Positions 50,004 to 59,965 of a stretch of DNA of 64,000 nucleotides are shown here, piece after piece. The stretch's first letter is position 1. The number at the start of each line of letters is the position of its first letter. Made by a program: the position numbers and the translations under genes. The stretch is from Hygrocybe punicea (Eukaryota; Basidiomycota; Agaricomycetes; Agaricales; Hygrophoraceae), in the NCBI GenBank assembly GCA_963556145.1, contig OY744463.1, positions 7,626,001-7,690,000 of the forward strand, given 5' to 3'. The notes below the pieces were generated by a model. The model had not been told where the DNA came from. It did no database searches and was given only the letters and a program-made list of their open reading frames with translations.

Positions 50004-51170
50004 TCAGGGGACGACCGAGTTACGCACATATCCAAGCCGAGCAGTACGGATGGTGATTCCTCGACTTTTGCATGCTTCGAGTAAGTCTGGAAATTGTGGA
50101 TGCTCGAGATAAAATGACCAGGTGAAAACTTGGAGGAGAGGAAAGGTCTGCAAATGTTTGATGAGAGGCTGGATTGGAGGACATTCGACACCTGATGCCG
50201 TTCCAAAGAATCCCCCTTGAATAGCTAGCGCCTTGATTGTCCGCGGAATAGCAGCCAGCACGAACTCGTCGGGAAATTCGTGAATCTCAAAGCGCTCAAG
50301 CCTTGTGCAAAGATGCAGTATCGTCAGGTCCTCCCTATGAAGAGACGCAACGCCGAGGGAACGGAGGTGTGGGCCATGAATGACAAGCATGGCACGAAAG
50401 GCCTCAGTGCCGGGAGGATGCCTGATCCAAAGCACCTCCAATGTCCCAGCCTTCTCCTCCTGAGCACCGAGCAGGGAATGAAGACACGTGCCTACATCAG
50501 AGACCCAGCGGATATCGAATCTCACAAAGAGGAGAGAGAGCTGCGGGGGAGGGGTGAACGGGTTAAGTTTGAATATTCCCATTGCTATCATCTCAAAAAA
50601 GCGCAGAGTTGGAAGGGAGGCGACGAAACGGTGCAGGGCAGCTTCATGCATGGGTGCGCCGGGGATTGGACTATGGCTGGACATCACGATGCACAGAGCG
50701 ATGATGCGGGGACCCCTCGTTCTTAGGCGTAGAAGCGTGTTATCATCAAAGTCAATGGCATCGGTTGGTATGTCCAACTCTCTCAGATTGGGTGCACGAA
50801 TGAGAATCGCGGCAAGGTCGAATGTCCCGATAGAGGCAGAATCGAAGGTGATGCTTTGCACACAGGCAGCTAGCCAGCGCCCTCTTTCGGTGGTGCAGTC
50901 GATGGCGGCGAGAAAAGATTGGGTGCGGTGAAAGGCGAAGAGTGTACCGTAGTAGACTGCGCCCTCGGCTATGGTGCGATTAGCAATGATGTGAACACTC
51001 CTGAAGAGTAGACGCTGGGCGTGTGTTGCCCAACGCTTGCAAACGAGACTGCATGCTTTGAGCGCAGATAGGTCTGGGGGTTGATTGCGATGGCGGACTC
51101 GGAACGATAAGGGAATTGTGAGGTTCTCCAAGATATCTTGAACGACGTCGATGGCCAGCAACGGAATCAT
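50004..51170 (-). CDS. F-box protein, single exon
   Basis: This open frame of 388 codons has no intron. The N-terminus carries an F-box-like motif: IPLLAIDVVQDILENLTI, a short insertion, then LKACSLVCKRWATHAQRLLF. The remainder contains Leu-rich strands spaced like irregular leucine-rich repeats (NLRELDIP, LRFFEMIAMGIF, LEVLWIRHPPG, HLRSLGVASL, LERFEIHEF). The protein ends shortly after GITIRTARLGYVR, so it seems complete at the C-terminus. It is a predicted SCF ubiquitin-ligase adaptor with unknown target. It is convergent with the phosducin-like gene and is the third F-box gene in 8 kb, but its sequence is not close to the other two, so a local tandem duplication is not evident. Confidence 0.8.
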   Translation of the reverse strand: MIPLLAIDVVQDILENLTIPLSFRVRHRNQPPDLSALKACSLVCKRWATHAQRLLFRSVHIIANRTIAEGAVYYGTLFAFHRTQSFLAAIDCTTERGRWLAACVQSITFDSASIGTFDLAAILIRAPNLRELDIPTDAIDFDDNTLLRLRTRGPRIIALCIVMSSHSPIPGAPMHEAALHRFVASLPTLRFFEMIAMGIFKLNPFTPPPQLSLLFVRFDIRWVSDVGTCLHSLLGAQEEKAGTLEVLWIRHPPGTEAFRAMLVIHGPHLRSLGVASLHREDLTILHLCTRLERFEIHEFPDEFVLAAIPRTIKALAIQGGFFGTASGVECPPIQPLIKHLQTFPLLQVFTWSFYLEHPQFPDLLEACKSRGITIRTARLGYVRNSVVP

Positions 51171-51914
51171 TATACGAGTACACCCAAAAAACTTGAAAAA
51201 AAGGCCCTGAACTTGAAGATATATATATTAGGAAATCCCTGTTCTGGCGGCATCAGCCGGGCCTACTACTAGTAACAAGTTCGTTGCATCGTTGCGGGGG
51301 CTTTTGGAGAACCCTTTGTTGCAGAAGGGTTCGCCTTGTACAGCGTTATTCAAGTTGGCACCAGCCTTCTTGACAAGTCTACGACCGGGCACTGAGGATC
51401 AAGCTTAAGGTTACTCTAATGCATCAATCAATCAACGCTGTAGAGCTCACCCAACGCAACAGATCACAAGTATACTCACGGTTTTTGAAATGAAGGATTC
51501 TTTAATCCTCAAGGCAATGAATGTTTGTGATTCATCTTGCACACCGCATGGTCTTTGCCGTAAGTCTTCTCAGTCCTCAACACAACGAATCTGATTCGCA
51601 CTGCCTACCAGTAGTCTTCGTCTTGATATTCTCAAGTGCTCAGCGTAACGAATGGATTCGGATGCATGTAATCTTTGAAATAATGGCTTCTTCTCAGTCC
51701 GAGTCGCCCATTGCTCTGCCAATGTGGTTATGGCGTTCCCCAGGTCTTTGCATAAAATGGATCTTCTCAAATCATGGCCAGTCAACCGCCTGGAGCGTTT
51801 CACTGTCCTAGCATTCTTGTCGCAGGCAAGTCTGGTTTTACACAAGGGCACTTTTACTTGCTAACGATCCTTGCAGGTCGACGCTGATAGTTTTGAGATT
51901 TTAACCTTGTCATT
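51171..51914. other. Divergent promoter region
   Basis: This 744-bp region lies between the start of the F-box gene (-) and the start of the secreted ADP-ribosyltransferase-like gene (+). A tatatata run (51,220 to 51,229) lies about 50 bp upstream of the F-box ATG and could serve as its TATA element. Phrases such as cttctcagtcc and caacgaat recur between 51,540 and 51,710. No gene is recognised. Confidence 0.4.
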
Positions 51915-53184
51915 ATGTTCATCCAACGCCCTTTCTCCTTCTTCTCCCTCGTCTTCGCTTTGGTTGTGGTCCTCGCCTTAGCTTCACCTGCCCCAATCAA
52001 GGTGTGCAATTCGTGAAGCGCGTCATTCCATCCTAACGATGAATTCCAAGGGTGGGACAAAATCACTAGTTCCCGGAAGGCCTGCCAAGGCCCCACCGGC
52101 CAAGAATGTTCCAGGAAGGTCGATAAAAGCCCTACCGACCAAGCAAGGTCCCGGAAGGTCGAAAGCTCAACCCACTAAACAAGTTCCCGGAAGGTCGACC
52201 AAAGCCAAGCCGACTACGCAAGCCCCCGGGAGGTCAACAAAAGCCTCACCGGCTAAGCAGATCCCACCGCAATGTGCCAAACTTCTCAAGACTGCATCTG
52301 CGAAGACCACCAGCAAGAAGAGGCCGAGATCACTGGCTGGTCAATTGGACCGTCGCATGAAGGCCAATCACCCCGATCCTCATGGAGTGATCACCTTATA
52401 TCACGGAACCACAGTGGATCAGATGGGTTCTCTGATCGAAGGTGCTAAGAGATCAATGTCACCGGGAGAATTTAGTCATACTGGTATGAAAACCCAAATT
52501 TCTTGGCTTATTTCCCCCCTTGACAGTGTCATATGTCTAGGTGCATTTTACCTTACGGACCGCAAGGATGCTGCTGCACAGTTTGTTCTTCACACCCTTC
52601 GAGATCCTAATGCATTGGTTGCAGTTGCCGGTAAGGGCCATGTATGATCTACTCGAATGGTTTTATCTAACTTGCTATTCATTGGTTGTTCAGAGTACCA
52701 ATGGGATGGTAGAGGCAGGACGTGAGAACAGTCCACTCGTCTATTAAATTAACCGAATGACCGATTATTATTTACTACAGAATCCTGCAATTTGATACAG
52801 AGCCTGTTTTTGCGGGTTCTTCCAGTCCTGCCTACAACGACTGGCACGCGGTATGTGGGACTAGATAATCCCAGTACCTCAAGCTCCCGATTGATCTGCA
52901 CTCTTCAACAGTTCACGCAAGCAAATTTATATGGTCAGGGGGATCCCCGAAGTAATCAATATGACATGATTGCAGGTGGGACGTCTCTGAGTCTTGGTAT
53001 ATCACTCAAGTCATATGACATGCAAGGTCCCATGCAATTTGCCCCGGGTGTGACAAACAATATGTGGCAGTATGCCATCACCCGAGACGATGCCCTACGT
53101 GCACTCAAACTGGTACGAATGCATCCATACCCCCAGGATTCTGTTACAACCCAGTGTCTGCCATACCTTCCTGGGTTCGGCTAA
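51915..53184 (+). CDS. Secreted protein with ADP-ribosyltransferase-like domain
   Basis: My model has six exons: 51,915-52,001, 52,051-52,483, 52,541-52,630, 52,694-52,721, 52,781-52,850 and 52,912-53,184. All introns are GT-AG, 49 to 63 nt, and the phases agree, giving 326 residues. The first exon encodes a signal peptide: a short N-terminus, a hydrophobic core (SLVFALVVVLALA) and a likely cleavage site before SPAP. Exon 2 opens with five imperfect basic Pro-rich repeats of about 13 residues (VPGRSTKAKPTTQ). The globular domain has YHGTT, then after an intron GAFYLTD, a helix with AAAQFVLHTLRDP, and a late block with QYDMI and FWQY-like WQYAIT. This layout resembles the ADP-ribosyltransferase-like fold seen in secreted basidiomycete proteins. 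The catalytic residues are not clear, so enzymatic activity is inference. Its role (self/non-self, competitor or host interaction) is unknown. Confidence 0.68.
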
Positions 53185-53453
53185 ATAGTAGTTTACTGAA
53201 TGTCATGTCTCGTGGGATGATATGTAACAGTTTCAAAATGTTGAGGCTCAGTGAACATCATCAGATGAGGCGTGAAGTTGTTTTTTTGTTCGAGTAAAAA
53301 ATCCAGCCATTGTACGTTAACTTACCCAGTATAACATCCAGATGAAAACCGCTGCATGGACAAGTATGTGGGCGTTTTTCAAATAAATATAAAAGCTGAG
53401 CATGGACTGCTCGAATTGCTCTCCGCATCCTGACGAAGTAAGTTTGGACATTC
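53185..53453. other. Intergenic region
   Basis: These 269 bp hold the 3' regions of two convergent transcripts. No gene or repeat is recognised. Confidence 0.4.
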
Positions 53454-54535
53454 CTAGACCAGATTTTGCTGAATCGCGGGAATGCTAGACCGAAGCTTAG
53501 TGTTGGCAAGGAATGACTCCGACCCTGCTGCCCGAAACTCCTTGCGGATGTGGCTGTCATCCATGATCAACCAACAGACGAATTTCACGATATCGCTGAG
53601 GTAAGATTCAGATTCAGGTGAGTTCCATTGATTGGCTGGCAAATTGAAGTAAGAGTCGAGGAACATCTAAATCTAGGAAGACGCAGTTGTCGACATCTTC
53701 GCAGTCTATGGCCTTGATGAGGATGTTCACGACCTTGTGTCTGTCAACCTCATTTGAAGACAAAAGACGGCACCACAGTTTCCAACGCTCGACCAAAGTT
53801 GTAAGGATCCAATATATCCAGGGTCCGTCGGAGGAGGGGGCGTTCGTCGAACACGAGGTTATGGACAAGGGCTTGGACGAGGCCATGCTTCGCAAAGTGT
53901 CTGGCCAACGCCCCGGTCTCTTCCGTAATAAAAACATCAGCAACGCGTAGTGCCGCTGCTGCCACGTCTACGTTTCTCGATAGCATAAGTTTGATGACTT
54001 GACGTGTTCCGCCTCCATCGGCCATCTCGAGGAAGACACCCGTGCATAGGTTCTGGAAAACGTTTGTGGGGGTGCAATACTGCCAAGAGCGCCAAGAACA
54101 ATCCGTTCGTTGTCATGGTGAAGAAGATGGATGGATTATAGTCAAAGTGAAGGGCTGTGGTAAGTGAATTGAATAGCAGCCACGCCATGTCAAGACTGAG
54201 GCGGTCCATGCAGCCTCTACAAAGACTTCGTCATTAGAGTGGGAAAGGTGTGGCTTTAGGTGTTCGAGGGTTGTACGATCTCCGAAGGTCACAAAAACCA
54301 GTGTGGGAGGGTTCACCAAGCTCCCGAGGACGCAGTCTCTTGCGACCGTTGATATTCCATCACGATGGGCCAGCTCGAGTGTAATGGTGTCAAGTTCCTG
54401 GGTGACGCGTCTGATACGCATAAGAATGTCGGAGTCAGCAGTCAGCATTTCAATTGATACAGGCGATGCAATCCGTCTCCAATGCTCTCGGGCCTGCATT
54501 GTGGTCACCACAAGCGTTCGGCGGAATTCGACCAT
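53454..54535 (-). pseudogene. Armadillo-like helical protein gene with shifted frames
   Basis: The minus strand from the ATG at 54,535 gives a long helical protein in several frames. The first frame reads MVEFRRTLVVTTMQAREHWR, then RTTLEHLKPHLSHSNDEVF. A second frame continues LDMAWLLFNSLTTALHFDYN. A third reads GTRQVIKLMLSRNVDVAAAA, then ARHFAKHGLVQALVHNLVF. A fourth contains LVERWKLWCRLLSSNEVDRH and KVVNILIKAIDCEDVDN, and a last one SYLSDIVKFVCWLIMDDSHI and ESFLANTKLRSSIPAIQQNL. The pattern of paired helices, with phrases such as VQALVHNLVFDE and RRTLDILD, is armadillo/HEAT-like. The frames abut or overlap with no room for introns at least near 53,805, which argues for frameshift mutations. 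Some breaks could still be introns. Confidence 0.5.
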
Positions 54536-54640
54536 GAAATGGCACTAACCGTGCATTAAATATAAATAACATATGCACCTGTTAAGTCGGCTAGTTCTTC
54601 ACCTTTTGAGATGATTGTGAGGAGGGTGCTTAAAAGAGTG

Positions 54641-55126
54641 TCAGAGATGCCGCACCTTCTTCAGTAGGCTCGCCGAACGCTTAGAGTACGTATCTATGAT
54701 TTCCCTGGTTCCTGTACCAACAAATAAGGACGCGTCAAAGTCATGAGCATATCCTCCGGAGTGCAGACTTGCCTCTCTTCCTTCAAGTTTCTTGTTGGTG
54801 TTGTTGATGTGGTCATCTGCAGCCTGAACGGGCGCATATGTGATTGGAAACATAGATAAGGGTTGTATTGTATCATTGGTCCCGTCATTGGATACCACTG
54901 GCAGCTGGAAAGCTGCTGCATGAGTATCTATCGACTAGTGATATCCGCAAGTCAGTACGATCCTAGCAGAGCTCGACGACAAGTGTAATACATATTCAGG
55001 GTAACCAATCCACATTGCGGGCACGAACGATCGGATGCAACTTTAAATAACACAAGTTACATTCAAGTTGAGGCGGAGAGGAGAACGAGATTTTACGGAG
55101 CACTGACCTATCTGAACGACGACCAT
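54641..55126 (-). CDS. Small hypothetical protein, three-exon model
   Basis: The ATG at 55,126 opens a model with exons 55,108-55,126, 54,981-55,040 and 54,641-54,927. Introns of 67 and 53 nt have GT-AG ends and keep the frame, giving about 121 residues. The N-terminal part contains RSCPQCG, a Cys-x2-Cys pair that could be half of a metal site, though no second pair is seen. The C-terminus is basic (YSKRSASLLKKVRHL). No family is recognised. The evidence is only the consistent splice model, so the call is tentative. The start is 173 bp from the FunK1 start on the other strand. Confidence 0.38.
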
Positions 55127-55299
55127 GCACCGCACATTTTGGAGATGGAGATACTAGTAGCGTGGGAGTTAAACAACCTGCGCGCGGGCTATAGCAAGTC
55201 TAAAGGTGACCTAGGATGTTACTGAGTACGTGCAAACAAGATAATTATTAGTCAATCCCCCTGCTACTTCCCCCAAGATCTTGACGGTCGCATCAAACG
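55127..55299. promoter_or_regulatory. Promoter region of the FunK1 kinase gene, probably bidirectional
   Basis: These 173 bp lie between the two divergent start codons. No clear TATA box is visible. The role is inferred from position. Confidence 0.4.
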
Positions 55300-57347
55300 A
55301 TGGAGCGACTCTCCGACATTGTGGTAGCCCAGCACCCCATACAACCACCTATCAACGAGCCTACACCATCCGTCATTCCAGTAACACTCTTGCACTCGCT
55401 TAACTCTGATTCTGATGAACTCACGACACACAGTCAGACTCACCTTTATTTACGCCAGGAACCAGCTTCCAAGGTGCTGGGGAACAAGATTGAAGCTTTT
55501 CTTAAGCTCGTTATCCCGCAAAACGACGAGGTCTATCATCCAGTAAGGCTCGACCTCTCAGATCTGAAATACGATCCAGCGAGGCCCAGGCAAGCGGTGG
55601 TACTGCTGGCGGGAAAGCTGAATGCATGTAACAAGGATACATCTCCGAGTAAGTTGATTGCCTTATCCAATTTCTGGCAGTTTATTTCGCTTTTTAACGC
55701 ATACCAAGACACCTTCTTCCCTTGGCCCGAACACCGGCCACCAACTGGCTTTCCTCCTGACCGTCGAGTTGACATCGCTGTGGTACCTCGTCTACTGCCC
55801 CTCCCAGTGTCGCTATACACTCCGCCCAATTCCAATCCATCCTATGAGAACATTCCCGACATCCACGCCATTCTTTCATGTGTTGAGCATACGGTATCGC
55901 CTGGGTCGAAAGGTTCCAGTCATAATAAGGCCGCTGCTTACGCAAAAATCAACGAACTTCTAAAATGTCCAATGAACCTGAGTTGTGCCATCCTCGGTGT
56001 TCACGGAGAGGACATGATTTTATGGTACGGGGACCGCAGTGGCATCATTGAAGCTTACTTAGGCAATACCGACTTGGAGCTCATGGTCATTCGCGGCCTT
56101 GCCAACTTTCCTTTTCAGCGTGACCCTTGCGTCATGATATCCCGTATCTTGCCCAGTCGCATCTACAAAGTCACCCTCAACAATGATACTTTTTTCGGCC
56201 TCTATGGAACTGGTGATGCTGTCATTTATGTGTCCGACGGCATCGCTGGAAAAGGAACACTTGTCCTCCCAGCCATTCGCGAGACTGCCCTCGCCTCGAA
56301 CGATCCTGTCAACGATTTTGACCGTGCGGTGGACGAGGACAGAGTCGCGATCAAATTCTCAAACCCATCATTCCCTTGGGACATCAATCCTTGGCTATCG
56401 AGTTCTGCCGATTACACGTTTGAATGGAAAGTTTTGGAGTTGCTGGAAAGTAATAATGTCCGGAATGTTCCCAAACTTGTGCATCATGATGAGAACGGCA
56501 CAACTACCAAGTTGGCTCGCGAAGCTGCTGGGATCAAGAACAATAACTACCGAATCCGCACAATCCTTGTCACACAACCTGTCGTCGCTTCCACTTTGCG
56601 GAGTGTGGTTAACCGCGGATTTGAGATTCCCTTGTCCACACTTGTTCATGTGTTAAAAGATATTATTGATGGTTGGTGAGGCGAATTTATCTCTCACGCA
56701 TTGACTCAAACCGTGGTTAGCCCATGACGATGCATGGACAAAAGTTGGTGTCGCGCATTGTGACATTAGCCCCGGAAATGTTCAAATCCACCGTGGCCGA
56801 GGGATTCTAGCCGACTGGGAATACGCTAACCCTATTCACCTACTCAACACGCCCCGTGCTATTAACTCAGTAAGACCTTCCTATCTAGCCCCGCAATCGC
56901 ACTAAAACAATTTGAAAGGGAACTATTCAAACGATGCCGCCGCGCTTCGCATATATCACCCTATCAGAGGACAACGATGCCGAAGAAATATCCAGGACGC
57001 CATGGGATGAAATGTGCTCGGTCTTTCTATGCTTCATCTATGCGTTGATAGACGAACGCCGTGATCCCAATGATCCGTCTCTCACACGCGATACTTTAAG
57101 GGCAGGGGTTACCGAACGCATGACACGATTACTGTCGATGTCTCTACTAAAGAAGTTCTGCAAAACTGGTCTGCGGCCCCTTTATCGATCAGATCCTCAA
57201 CTGGATTTTCGCCTTGGAAGAGCTCTGGACATAATATTTCCTGGTGCACAATGGTTTCAACCACCGAATGATGCGGATTCATTGCAATGGTGGGATAGAA
57301 TGCGACATATTCTTGGATCATTCTGCGAACTTCCTGGCTCAACCTGA
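55300..57347 (+). CDS. FunK1-type fungal protein kinase
   Basis: FunK1 kinases are a fungal-specific protein-kinase-like family, expanded in mushroom-forming fungi. My model has exons 55,300-56,671, 56,721-56,869 and 56,919-57,347, giving 649 residues. Introns are 49 nt (donor gttggt, acceptor ggttag) and 49 nt (donor gtaaga, acceptor gaaag). The N-terminal half is the family's extension with the early part of the fold. Kinase landmarks: RVAIKF with the probable ATP-anchoring Lys at residue 352; the catalytic loop AHCDISPGN with Asp 472 and Asn 477; ADWEYA (residues 488 to 493) in place of DFG; GTIQTM at 508 to 513, the family's GTxxFM block; and WDEMCSVFLCFIYALI, equivalent to the DDLESF helix. 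The usual HRD Arg is Cys here, and the DFG Phe and Gly are Trp and Glu; ADWE-type motifs are normal in FunK1. The substrate is unknown. Confidence 0.85.
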
Positions 57348-57437
57348 GTGTGATGTATTGTTGGCTGTGCCTGAAAATTTTCTTATATGCCTGTAACATG
57401 CATGTGTATGCCCAGTGAAAAGTCCGAAGATTTAGAT

Positions 57438-58241
57438 ATTTTACAGCAGTTTTCATAAACATGCGGAAAAGTTGAAAAAAGTTTTGAGGTGTAAAAGTTT
57501 TGGACGTGGTGAAATTTCTCTTGTATCTCATGAAATACTGCATGGATTGAGATGGTTATAGAGGGAAAGTTGTACTATTTCTTAAGGGCTTTCTACTCCT
57601 GTAATTACATTTGGACAATATTTAGTGTATGGTCAGTTGTAGATGAAATAACAGGGAAACCAGGATTTTTTGAGACCCAACATGATATTGTCAAATTATG
57701 GCATCAAATGAGCTCCTATGAAGAAGATTGTAGGGAGAAAATTGTTCATTTTTTCAAGGGCTAGAAGTACATATACCGTGTTTTTCTTGATTTTTGTGTT
57801 TTGAGCCAATATTTATAATACTTGCAGTATTCTAATCCCAATGCAATCAAAAATAGTACTGATGTAATATTGGCTCAAAACACAAAAATCAAGAAAAACA
57901 CGGTATATGTACTTCTAGCCCTTGAAAAAATGAACAATTTTCTCCCTACAATCTTCTTCATAGGAGCTCATTTGATGCCATAATTTGACAATATCATGTT
58001 GGGTCTCAAAAAATCCTGGTTTCCCTGTTATTTCATCTACAACTGACCATACACTAAATATTGTCCAAATGTAATTACAGGAGTAGAAAGCCCTTAAGAA
58101 ATAGTACAACTTTCCCTCTATAACCATCTCAATCCATGCAGTATTTCATGAGATACAAGAGAAATTTCACCAAGTCCACAATTTTTACACCTCAAATCTT
58201 TTTTCAACTTTTCCGCATGTTTATGAAAACTGCTGTAAAAT
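57438..58241. repeat. Long inverted repeat (palindrome): two 376-bp arms, 52-bp loop
   Basis: The left arm is 57,438-57,813 and the right arm 57,866-58,241. They are reverse complements with only a few substitutions, all seen near the outer ends (for example agttttgagg against agatttgagg, and ggacgtgg against ggacttgg). Equal arm length means no indels. The loop (57,814 to 57,865) is AT-rich. The same 70-codon open frame exists in each arm (57,552-57,764 + and 57,915-58,127 -), as expected from symmetry. The element starts 90 bp after the FunK1 stop codon. It could be a fold-back or MITE-like element. No terminal target duplication is clear. A transcript through it would form a long hairpin. 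Confidence 0.93.
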
Positions 58242-58289
58242 AATATATTTTTGATATTTTCTATTTACACATGATAAGATAAAAGATAT

Positions 58290-58348
58290 GATAAACATGT
58301 TGATCACATGCCAGTGATACATACCAGTGATAAACACGTTGATCACAT
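58290..58348 (+). repeat. Short direct repeat beside the palindrome
   Basis: The 20-bp phrase gataaacatgttgatcacat (58,290 to 58,309) recurs with one change at 58,329 to 58,348. Copies of ccagtgata lie around the second one. This may be the footprint of an insertion or a small local duplication. Confidence 0.6.
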
Positions 58349-58988
58349 TCTACGGGAGTCTGTCATTTCCTTTATACTCTTAGTCCATAGTTTTATTTAT
58401 GCAATACAATCTTGCCATTGGTTTAGCCAAGGCAACAGCCCGAGGGCCTTTGTGTTACTATACACAATGGATGATGGAGCAGACAATAGGCAATCTTACA
58501 GAAGAAATGAAGCAGCCTTCACAACCTTTCGCCAATCTCTCCCAATGTGGTCTGTGCTGAGCTCAATCTAATGCAATCAAGGTGATGATTCCTGCAATTG
58601 TGAAGGATCCAGTTAGCCCCCATGGGTCACAAGACATTGGAGATGGTTATATCCTATTGTGCGCTGTAGAGGGCAGGGTCCCTCTATACACGGAAACCCG
58701 ACATATACGACACAACCCGAATCCGCACAAAGACCTATAACGAACCCGATCGAAATATGTTCCAAAATCCACCAAACCCGGATCCGGATCTGATCCGTAA
58801 CACAGGGCGGCACTCAACCCGATTGTATACGTTCTCATCACGACGATCATCAACACCGGTTCACTCCTATACTACAGTTCCTATCACGTTTCGTAGAGAC
58901 ACTGATCGGGTTGATATGTTTTAGTAGATTTGACGTTTACTGCCTCTTCTCCTAACTGGCCTGTGCAGAGCACCGCCTTGTTTAAGTA

Positions 58989-58998
58989 CTATAAAATG
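58989..58998 (+). promoter_or_regulatory. TATA-like element of the retrotransposon
   Basis: The sequence ctataaaatg lies about 1 kb upstream of the gag ATG, where an LTR promoter would be expected. It is followed by a stretch without long open frames. The role is inferred from position. Confidence 0.45.
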
Positions 58999-59179
58999 TA
59001 GAGATAGTTGTACCAATAATACAAGTTGACTCTTCACCCCAAAATGCACAGAACCCTTTCGTACTAAGTCTCTCACCACTTTCCGTTATCCCGTAACAAA
59101 CCCGCCCTCACTATACCTAAAAACTCTTCGTCAAACTTCACGACCCAACCGGATCCGACACCCAAATCAATCTGGACAC

Positions 59180-59239
59180 CAACCCGACCAATCGGACACC
59201 AACCCGATCAATCGGAAACCAACCCGACCAATCGGAAAG
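59180..59239 (+). repeat. Three 20-bp tandem repeats in the retrotransposon leader
   Basis: Three units of caacccgaccaatcggacac occur in direct tandem, with substitutions only (gacc or gatc; acac, aaac or aaag). They lie in the untranslated leader, between the presumed LTR and gag. Confidence 0.88.
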
Positions 59240-59965
59240 GTCCAATCCTCTCCGGTTCCCACTTACGTGACCTCGGATTCTCTACTTGCCACTCCTTTGA
59301 TCACTTCTACTAGCTGATCACCCTTCATAGTAGATTCCCATTCGGGTCTACAACCTCACTCGCCGTCACAACTGGAGCCCACCGCGAGGAGTGGTTCAAG
59401 TACAAATCAACCCAGGTCCCCCATTGCTTCCCGACTCCGGTCACATACACGAACCCTTCGAGAAGAACTTTCGCTTTCCGTTAACGATCCGACAAACCAA
59501 GAGGAAGTTTTATTTGACGTACCCGAGCACCTAGCGTCGCACACTGCCCTTCCACTTGTGTCCAGATCCGGTACCCCTTTATTTACTCCGTCCAATAGTC
59601 CAGAACCTATCGATTTACCCCTCGAAATCCTGGTCATCCGCATCTCTTCGGACGAATCTTCCGAATTAAGCTCACCCCCTTCCACACCAACCTCGTCGTC
59701 TTCCGCTCAACAACAATCGGCTTCCGTTTCTAGTACCGTTCCGTCTATCGTCCCGTCTTCGATTTCGTCTCCCGATCCCGTTCCGACATCTAGTATCGTC
59801 TCGTCTGCCTCCTCGACATCGTTATCCACGAATTTTAGTGTTCCGCTTCCCGATTTGTCGAATATTGCGATCTCGTCTCCTATAGTTTTTACATCATCGA
59901 TTCCGGTTCCCGTTGTTCCCATCCCATCTACATCTACGTCCTCGATCCCCGTTCCTACACCCGTT

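Noticed and set aside
57552..58127. Two identical 70-codon open frames as genes
   Set aside because: They are the mirror images of each other within the palindrome arms. No domain is recognisable and no other coding evidence exists.
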